Positions 6,305 through 11,014 of a stretch of 11,014 nt of DNA are shown here, in pieces. Below the pieces are notes generated by a model that was given only the letters and a program-made list of their open reading frames with translations, made no database searches and was not told the DNA's origin. A program made the position numbers and the translations under genes. Source of the DNA: Eggerthellaceae bacterium (GTDB lineage Bacteria > Actinomycetota > Coriobacteriia > Coriobacteriales > Eggerthellaceae); NCBI GenBank assembly GCA_900753095.1, contig CAADXT010000056.1, forward strand, positions 1-11,014. Reading direction: 5' to 3'. Every line of letters starts with the position of its first letter. The stretch's first letter is position 1.

Positions 6305-6325
6305 GCACACCAGTATACGGTGCGC
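6305..6325. promoter_or_regulatory. Candidate divergent promoter: inverted repeat around AGTATAC
   Basis: Arms GCACACC (6305-6311) and GGTGCGC (6319-6325), with one mismatched pair, flank AGTATAC. The minus strand reads TATACT (6317 to 6312), giving a leader of about 50 nt for the MFS gene. The plus strand reads TATACG (6314-6319), giving about 45 nt for the gene at 6372. A protein bound here would cover both -10 boxes. The -35 regions are weak. Confidence 0.45.
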
Positions 6326-6332
6326 CTGCAGG

Positions 6333-6349
6333 GGATATCTAAAATATCC
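6333..6349. repeat. Perfect inverted repeat GGATAT-N5-ATATCC
   Basis: Six-base arms and a five-base spacer (CTAAA), between the candidate divergent promoter and the ribosome site of the plus-strand gene. It falls in the predicted 5' leader of that gene and upstream of the MFS promoter. A plausible operator; too A/T-rich and without a T tract for a terminator. Confidence 0.4.
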
Positions 6350-6371
6350 GTAAAGATTCGGAGGGGTTCAC

Positions 6372-7307
6372 ATGCCTGCGATTATCACTCACGATCAATT
6401 CGGACGCGAAGCGCTGAGCAAGGCCGCGGCGTCCGTCGTTTCCAACGAACGCGAGCGCAATGCCTTTCTGTTGGGGAATCAGGGCCCCGACCCGCTGTTT
6501 TACTGCGTAGCGAACCCCACCACCGCCAAATACCACGAGCTGGGCGGCACCATGCACCACTCCGAGCCAAGCGTGCTCCTGCACTCGTTGGCGCAAAGCC
6601 TGGTGTATCTACCCGCCGCCGCCCATCCCCTTGCCAAGGCCTACATCGCCGGCTTCCTATGCCATTACCTGCTTGACAGGGCCGAGCATCCCTTGGTGTA
6701 CGCGCAGCAATACGCCCTATGCGATGCCGGCATCGACGGGCTGAGCGAAAAAGACGGCTCGGAAGTGCACGCCATCATCGAAAGCGATTTGGACGAGATG
6801 ATGCTGTGGACGCGCGAAGGCAAGACCATCGCCACCTTCGACCCCCACAAGGAGATCCTGAAGGCCGACAGGCAAACGCTCGCCATCATTTCATACTTGG
6901 TAAGCATGACGGTACGCGACGCGTACGGCAAAGAAGTGAGCCCCGACCTATTCACGAAAAGCGTCCTGAGCTTCCGCCGCATCCAGCACGTGTTCCACTC
7001 GTCGCGCGGCGTTAAGCGTGCAGCGCTGGGAACCATCGAGCGCAAGTTCCGCAAGCATTCATTCGTGCAGGCCATGAGCCATCGCGCCGTTGAGCTGGAG
7101 GAAAGCGAGTTCGACAACCATCAGCGCGCAGCCTGGATCAACCCCTTCACGAAAGCGGTGAGCACGGCGAGCTTCCAGGACTTGTTCAACCAGGCACTCG
7201 AGCAAGCGATGGCGGCCATCCCCCAAATCACCTCTGGCGAGTTCACTATGGAACAGGCCCGCAAGCTTACCCTGGGGCTGAACTTCTCGGGCGAACCCGT
7301 CGAATAG
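6372..7307 (+). CDS. Zinc-dependent phospholipase C family protein
   Basis: 311 aa, cytoplasmic by sequence (no signal peptide). It has the pattern of the zinc-dependent phospholipase C/S1-P1-like alpha-helical fold: MPAIITH (His7), LLGNQGPDPLF (33-43, Asp40), HELGGTMHH (55-63), GFLCHYLLDRAEHPLVY (94-110, His98, Asp102, His106) and HAIIESDLDEMM (133-144, His133, Glu137). These are the expected ligands for up to three zinc ions. Family members cleave phospholipid headgroups, but cytoplasmic actinobacterial and clostridial versions are uncharacterised. The ATG follows GGAGGGG at about 6 nt. The frame continues for 17 sense codons beyond the TAG, ending at a TAA at 7359-7361, so the C-terminus may have been shortened recently. 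It is convergent with the kinase gene and divergent from the MFS gene. Confidence 0.8.
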   Translation: MPAIITHDQFGREALSKAAASVVSNERERNAFLLGNQGPDPLFYCVANPTTAKYHELGGTMHHSEPSVLLHSLAQSLVYLPAAAHPLAKAYIAGFLCHYLLDRAEHPLVYAQQYALCDAGIDGLSEKDGSEVHAIIESDLDEMMLWTREGKTIATFDPHKEILKADRQTLAIISYLVSMTVRDAYGKEVSPDLFTKSVLSFRRIQHVFHSSRGVKRAALGTIERKFRKHSFVQAMSHRAVELEESEFDNHQRAAWINPFTKAVSTASFQDLFNQALEQAMAAIPQITSGEFTMEQARKLTLGLNFSGEPVE

Positions 7308-7359
7308 GGCTTCGAGAAGGAAGACATCGAGAGCGAAACTCAGCAGACGCCCAAAGCGT

Positions 7360-7381
7360 AAGCGCTCCCAAGCGAGCGCTT
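7360..7381. terminator. Possible bidirectional terminator between converging genes
   Basis: Perfect seven-base arms AAGCGCT (7360-7366) and AGCGCTT (7375-7381) with an eight-base loop, between the stops of the phospholipase-like and kinase genes. Only a short T run follows on the plus strand, so efficiency is uncertain. Confidence 0.5.
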
Positions 7382-7396
7382 TAAAGCGTCTACGGG

Positions 7397-9391
7397 CTAC
7401 TCCTCCTCGATGGAGCGCTGAGGAACCACTGCGCAAGCGAGCGTCACCGAAAGAACCAGGGCCGCAATGGTGGGCACCAAAGCAAGCGGGTTCGCAAGCG
7501 CGGTTGCGCCAGCAGAATCGGCCAGCGAGCCCAGCACCAAGCCGGCAATCTCCAACGTGCCTGCAAGCACCATGCCGAGCACGCACAGAATGCGGTTGCC
7601 CGTTCCGCACAGAGCGGAGGAAGCCGCGGCGGCGCCAACCCAAGATGCAGCGACGATCCACGTTGAAGGCGTTATGAGCATGGTTGCCACATGGCTCTGC
7701 ACCGCATCGCCAAGAGCTGCCCCGCCGAACGTGAAAGCGTCCCATCCGGCAAGCGACCCCGTCCCCAACCCCGCAAGAACGAGGGAAAGCACTGCGGCGA
7801 ACAAGGCTGTTGCCGCCGCATCGCGCGGACGAAGCAGATAGCCTGCTGCAAACGGCGTAAACGGCGCAAAGCCGAACGAGCCGAGCACAGCGGGCAGCAG
7901 CCCCATATTGGACGCCTCGTGCGAGCAACGCCCGGAGAAATACCACCAAACCCCGGCGGCAGCCATAAAAGCAACCCCCAAAACAGGAGAGCCGAATACG
8001 CACAGGGTCACGCCGAACGCTTCACAAGCAACGAGCGTGCCAACCGAAGGCAGCAATGCGGAAAGGGCGGCGAAGCCGGCAAGCACGCCCCAAGAAACGG
8101 GCTTTCCCCATGCATCGGGCGCCGCGACGGAGTTCACCACCAAAAAGCCCAGCACAGCCGAGCCAATCGCCGCCCAGACGCGCATGCCCGCCGCCTTCAT
8201 GCGCGGCGTGGGGCGCCACGGTTCACGAGGCCCATGGAGCTCGTCGGGCAAAGCCGGCTCAAGATCTTCCGCTTCCTCGTCAAGCTGCGCTTCTGGGTCT
8301 TCGCCCACCAAACGCTTGAGCTTGTTCGCCCCCTTGCGCGGCCCGCCTAAACAAGGCTGGAGCTCCGCAGCAAATTCCTTTACCGATGGGTAGCGTTCGG
8401 CCGGGTCAGGCGAAAGCGCGCGAAACATCACATCATCGATTTCGGGCGCAAAGCCCTCCATGCATAAAGAGGGAATTACCAGCTCGGCATCGTAGATGGC
8501 ATCTTCCGCTTCAGGGATATCGCCTGCCAAAAACGGGTTTGCCCCCGAAATCATCTCGTAGGTCAGGCTGGCAAGCGCCCACTCATCGCAGCGCTCGCTG
8601 AGGTTGCGCTGCTCCATCTGCTCGGGCGGCATATAGCCGATGGTGCCGCCTTCCGCAGCGCCGTATCCCGCCTCACCCGCCAAGCGGGCAAGGCCGAAAT
8701 CGGTAACTTTTACATGCCCTTGCTTATCGATAAGCACGTTTTCGGGCTTGATGTCGAGGTGGAGAACCTGATGGGCATGAGCAACCTGCAGCGCCTTGGC
8801 CACCGCCTTGAACACGGCTGAAACGATATCGGGGTCGATCTCATCAGGGTAAGCGTGCAGTACTTCGGCAAGCGTCATACCGTCGACGTACTCCAAGATC
8901 AGGTACGCCATACCATCTTGCACTTCGAAGTCGTACACCTGCACGATGGAGGAATCGGAGAGCTTCGCTGCCGTGCGGGCCTCTTCGAGCCCGGGAATGG
9001 CGGAAGTGTCCACCTGGGCTTTGCCCAGCAGAATGCTGCCGCCTTCGGGGAACATGCCCGCAGCCTCTTCCAAGGGCATGCACTTGATGGCAACGCGTCG
9101 TTGGATGCGCGTATCCCACGCAACCTTCACCGAGGCGAAGCCGCCCTGCCCCGCCTCGCCTTCCAGCTGATAGCGGCCCAGCAGAAGCTCGCCTTGCTGA
9201 GTCGGCTGCGCCGACAGCTCGCCGGAATAGGCTCCGTCTGCCGACGCAAAACCGCTACCAGGCGCATCAGCAACAGGCGCATCGCCACTTGAAAATTCAG
9301 CCTTCTCCCCTAAAGGCGCAGAAAGCAGAGCCGGCAGCGTAAGCCAACCAACTCGGCGCGTTCCTGGTGTTTTGCCCTTGGGCTTTTCCAA
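7397..9391 (-). CDS. Ser/Thr protein kinase with polytopic membrane C-terminus
   Basis: 664 aa. Residues 1-70 are low-complexity. The Hanks-type kinase domain runs from about 73 to 347: glycine loop GEAGQGGFASV (78-88), VAIK with Lys103, catalytic loop HLDIKPEN (211-218), DFG (231-233), PPE (255-257) and DEWALASL (269-276). All ATP- and metal-binding residues are present, but the usual HRD arginine is leucine, so the activation-loop control of RD kinases is probably absent. There is also an extra segment of about 20 residues after Lys103. After an acidic linker (360-398), about seven hydrophobic helices fill 404-655 where PASTA repeats would normally be, so no external ligand domain is visible. 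The start is TTG at 9391 with AAGGAA upstream; no ATG lies in frame before the kinase domain. It begins 4 nt after the larC-like stop, so it is cotranscribed with larB. Confidence 0.85.
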   Translation of the reverse strand: MEKPKGKTPGTRRVGWLTLPALLSAPLGEKAEFSSGDAPVADAPGSGFASADGAYSGELSAQPTQQGELLLGRYQLEGEAGQGGFASVKVAWDTRIQRRVAIKCMPLEEAAGMFPEGGSILLGKAQVDTSAIPGLEEARTAAKLSDSSIVQVYDFEVQDGMAYLILEYVDGMTLAEVLHAYPDEIDPDIVSAVFKAVAKALQVAHAHQVLHLDIKPENVLIDKQGHVKVTDFGLARLAGEAGYGAAEGGTIGYMPPEQMEQRNLSERCDEWALASLTYEMISGANPFLAGDIPEAEDAIYDAELVIPSLCMEGFAPEIDDVMFRALSPDPAERYPSVKEFAAELQPCLGGPRKGANKLKRLVGEDPEAQLDEEAEDLEPALPDELHGPREPWRPTPRMKAAGMRVWAAIGSAVLGFLVVNSVAAPDAWGKPVSWGVLAGFAALSALLPSVGTLVACEAFGVTLCVFGSPVLGVAFMAAAGVWWYFSGRCSHEASNMGLLPAVLGSFGFAPFTPFAAGYLLRPRDAAATALFAAVLSLVLAGLGTGSLAGWDAFTFGGAALGDAVQSHVATMLITPSTWIVAASWVGAAAASSALCGTGNRILCVLGMVLAGTLEIAGLVLGSLADSAGATALANPLALVPTIAALVLSVTLACAVVPQRSIEEE

Positions 9392-9395
9392 ACGG

Positions 9396-9944
9396 CTATT
9401 CCTTAAAGCTCGTTACAAAATGCTTGATTATCGCCGCCGACGTTGGAGTGCAACGCTCGCCGCCCATACGGGGCGACGCAAGCGGCATGCCTTCTAGGAT
9501 AGCGGCAGTTGCCGGAGCCGGGATAGAAAGCACACCATGAGCGCATTCGATCTCGCCCTCGCCGGGCTGGACGGGCGTTGCCGTTACTTCGGTTGGGGCA
9601 AGCACGTAGAACTCGGCGCAAATCGCCAGCGCATTGCGAATGCCCGAGGCGTTGCCCACTTCATGGAAGTGCGTCTGCGACACTTCGCATCCGTGCACCT
9701 TCGCCTCGGCGTTGGCAAGGATAGCGTACACGCTGCGCAAATCGGCCTTCACCTGATCAGGCGCATCAAGGGCATCGATGGTCTCGTTCACCTCACCGAT
9801 AGCATGGTGGTGCTTCTCGGGCACCTCCGCCACGTCGATGATCTCGTAAAACCGCTTATGCTGAGCTTCATCCATCGCATCGAACAGCGTGTCGAAGATC
9901 TGGCCGCGCGTGGCGTTTTCGGTAAAGTCGAAGGAAATCTGCAT
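9396..9944 (-). CDS. Truncated, degenerate LarC-like protein (LarC1 domain only)
   Basis: 182 aa. LarC inserts nickel into the pyridinium bis-thiocarboxylate pincer cofactor of lactate racemase and is normally about 400 aa (LarC1 plus LarC2). Here only the first half is recognisable: HFHEVGN (92-98), PGEGEIECAHGVLSIPAPATAAIL (127-150) and ERCTPTSAAI (163-172) match the LarC HFHEVG, G-x-G...HG-x-(L)PxPAPAT and E-x-TPTGAA motifs. The family opening DCFSGISGDM is altered to DFTENATRGQI (6-16), the Asp residues after HFHEVG are gone (NASGIRNA), and the G of TPTG is Ser. His45-47 form an HHH cluster. The ATG follows AAGGAG. It lies 9 nt after larB and 4 nt before the kinase. Competence for nickel insertion is doubtful; it may bind metal or LarB product. 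Homology likely, function inferred. Confidence 0.7.
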   Translation of the reverse strand: MQISFDFTENATRGQIFDTLFDAMDEAQHKRFYEIIDVAEVPEKHHHAIGEVNETIDALDAPDQVKADLRSVYAILANAEAKVHGCEVSQTHFHEVGNASGIRNALAICAEFYVLAPTEVTATPVQPGEGEIECAHGVLSIPAPATAAILEGMPLASPRMGGERCTPTSAAIIKHFVTSFKE

Positions 9945-9953
9945 AGCTGCTCC

Positions 9954-10730
9954 TTATTGTTCAGCGGGTGCAGCACCCGGAAGATGGTTAATGAGATGCG
10001 CCTGGAAACCGGCGCCGAAGCCGTTGTCGATGTTCACCACGCTGGTGCCGCTGGCACACGAGTTCAGCATGGAGAGCAGCGCGGAAAGCCCGCCGAACGA
10101 GGCGCCGTAGCCCACGCTGGTAGGCACCGCGATAACCGGGCACGAGGCCATGCCGCCAACCACGCTGGCAAGCGCGCCCTCCATGCCCGCAACGGTGATG
10201 ATCACCTGCGCCTGCATGATGTCGTCCATGTGCGCAAGCAGGCGATGAAGCCCCGCGACGCCCACATCGTAGAGGCGCTGCACCTTGTTACCCAGGGCCT
10301 CGGCCGTAAGCGCTGCCTCTTCGGCAGCGTACATATCGCTGGTGCCGGCGGCGGCCACCACGATGGTCCCGTTTCCCGTGGGCCTGGGCAGGGGGCCCAC
10401 AATGCCCACACGTGGGATTTCGTGATACACAAAGCTGGCACCGAACTTCTGCCGCGCACGCTCGGCGGCCTCGGGCTTCATACGTGTGATAAGCACCGTT
10501 TCGGCACCGCCTTGCTGCAACGACTCTGTAATGCCAACAATCTGATCAGGTGTTTTTCCCTCGCCGTAAATCACCTCTGCGGCATTCTGGCGCAAGGCAC
10601 GGTGATGGTCGACCTTGGCATAGCTTAAATCAGTGAAGGGTTCTTTCTTAAGGGAAAGCAGCGCCTCATCGGGCGAGGTTTCACCCGCAGAAACGCTTTC
10701 CAAGATCTTTTTTATGGTATCGGATTCCAT
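9954..10730 (-). CDS. larB: Nickel pincer cofactor biosynthesis protein LarB
   Basis: 258 aa, the expected length. LarB carboxylates the pyridine ring of nicotinic acid adenine dinucleotide and hydrolyses it, starting synthesis of the nickel-pincer nucleotide of lactate racemase-type enzymes. The family motifs are all present: AEVIYGEGKTPDQIVGI (51-67), VAAAGTSDMYAAEEAALTAE (125-144), LYDVGVAGLHRLL (153-165), ITVAGMEGALASVVGG (178-193) and VPTSVGYGASFGGLSALL (202-219). MLNSCASG (221-228) carries Cys225, which matches the cysteine that forms the covalent pyridine intermediate in characterised LarB; VVNIDNGFGAG (231-241) completes the PurE-like fold. The ATG at 10730 is preferred to the GTG at 10736 because GGGAG then sits 5 nt upstream. 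It is first in the operon with the larC-like and kinase genes. LarE and LarA are not in the window. Confidence 0.93.
   Translation of the reverse strand: MESDTIKKILESVSAGETSPDEALLSLKKEPFTDLSYAKVDHHRALRQNAAEVIYGEGKTPDQIVGITESLQQGGAETVLITRMKPEAAERARQKFGASFVYHEIPRVGIVGPLPRPTGNGTIVVAAAGTSDMYAAEEAALTAEALGNKVQRLYDVGVAGLHRLLAHMDDIMQAQVIITVAGMEGALASVVGGMASCPVIAVPTSVGYGASFGGLSALLSMLNSCASGTSVVNIDNGFGAGFQAHLINHLPGAAPAEQ
10706..10721. repeat. 16-bp direct repeat, copy inside larB codons 4-9
   Basis: Plus strand TCTTTTTTATGGTATC. It matches the copy at 10775-10790 in 15 of 16 positions and lies 69 bp from it. This copy is within the larB coding sequence close to its start. Confidence 0.5.
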
Positions 10731-10774
10731 AAGCACTCCCTATCGAGCTGCGGCCCACCACGGCACCTTGGTCT

Positions 10775-10793
10775 TCTTTTGTATGGTATCATA
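10775..10793. promoter_or_regulatory. 16-bp direct repeat, promoter copy, with overlapping palindrome
   Basis: Plus strand TCTTTTGTATGGTATC at 10775-10790 is the second copy of the larB repeat. It runs into TATGGTATCATA (10782-10793), a 12-bp palindrome with one mismatched pair. On the minus strand this segment holds TATGAT, a fair -10 for larB about 55 nt before its start. A regulator bound here could control larB and the divergent reductase gene. Confidence 0.4.
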
Positions 10794-10920
10794 AGCAACG
10801 ACGCGTCACTAAAGGCACGCGCTTCCACCATAACACCACTTAGAACAAAGCACCCGCATTCACCAGCCGCCCGAACCGGCGAATGCCCGGGCAGCTGCGC
10901 TCTGCGCAAGAGGAGGACCC

Positions 10921-11014
10921 ATGGAATACCGCACCCTTGGCAAAACCGGCCTGCAGGTAAGCGAAATCGGCTTCGGCGCCGAATGGTTGCCGAACGACAA
11001 CCCGCAATTCGCGC
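10921..11014 (+). CDS. Aldo/keto reductase, N-terminal fragment (cut by window edge)
   Basis: The 31 visible codons begin MEYRTLGKTGLQVSEIGFGA, the characteristic first strand-turn-strand of aldo/keto reductases: TLGKTGLxVSxIGFGA, which forms the barrel bottom and leads into the NAD(P)H-binding TIM barrel. The ATG has a strong AAGAGGAGG site 6 nt upstream. The gene runs off the right edge, so substrate class, length and any C-terminal iron-sulfur domain cannot be judged. It is divergent from larB across about 190 nt that contains the repeat/palindrome described at 10775-10793. Confidence 0.9.
   Translation, partial: MEYRTLGKTGLQVSEIGFGAEWLPNDNPQFA

Noticed and set aside
9391..9400. Programmed frameshift joining the LarC1-like gene to a LarC2 half
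   Set aside because: In some lactobacilli LarC is made by frameshifting, but here the downstream sequence is the low-complexity kinase N-terminus in its own frame, with nothing like LarC2.
9537..10628. Long plus-strand open frame (363 codons) over larC-like and larB
   Set aside because: Antisense shadow of two well-supported genes, low-complexity His/Arg/Gly composition, no family features.

Overview
The window is GC-rich, tightly packed chromosomal DNA. It carries ten complete protein genes, one 59-codon gene and the first 31 codons of an eleventh full-size gene at the right edge. The combination of housekeeping and envelope genes fits an anaerobic high-GC Gram-positive, most likely a gut Coriobacteriia/Eggerthellales actinobacterium: seryl-tRNA synthetase, a UMF1-type transporter, a zinc-dependent phospholipase C-like protein, nickel-pincer cofactor genes and a membrane Ser/Thr kinase. 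That assignment is inferred from gene content and composition. There is no rRNA or tRNA gene to confirm it, and I see no tRNA, rRNA, CRISPR array or complete insertion sequence.

Layout from left to right. (1) 98-682, minus: a YtxH-like envelope stress protein with an alanine-rich, LEA-like repeated tail, behind its own TATAAT box. (2) 804-1781, minus: a D-Ala-D-Ala ligase-family ATP-grasp protein in which several catalytic residues are replaced. (3) 2049-4421, minus: a three-gene operon of serS, a bitopic membrane protein and a small protein that looks like the isolated N-terminal domain of cyanophycin synthetase. The last two genes overlap by 4 nt. (4) 4553-4732, plus: a 59-aa single-pass membrane protein divergent from serS. 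(5) 4733-5019: a gene-poor stretch with a GGGACAG-type dispersed-repeat signature at its right end. That signature supplies the last codons of the next gene. (6) 5020-6252, minus: a UMF1/Atg22-like MFS transporter. (7) 6372-7307, plus: the divergent zinc-dependent phospholipase C-like protein. (8) 7397-10730, minus: a tight operon larB - truncated larC-like gene - Ser/Thr kinase with a polytopic membrane C-terminus. (9) 10921-end, plus: the start of an aldo/keto reductase.

The most unusual parts are four. The larB/larC-like/kinase operon places a LarC N-domain without its LarC2 half between a cofactor enzyme and a signalling kinase. The Ddl paralog lacks the usual catalytic Ser, Tyr, His and metal-binding Asn. 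A CphA N-domain-like protein stands alone. Two divergent intergenic regions share a palindromic AGTATAC(T) -10 element that could start transcription in both directions. All functional links between these genes are inferences from neighbourhood.
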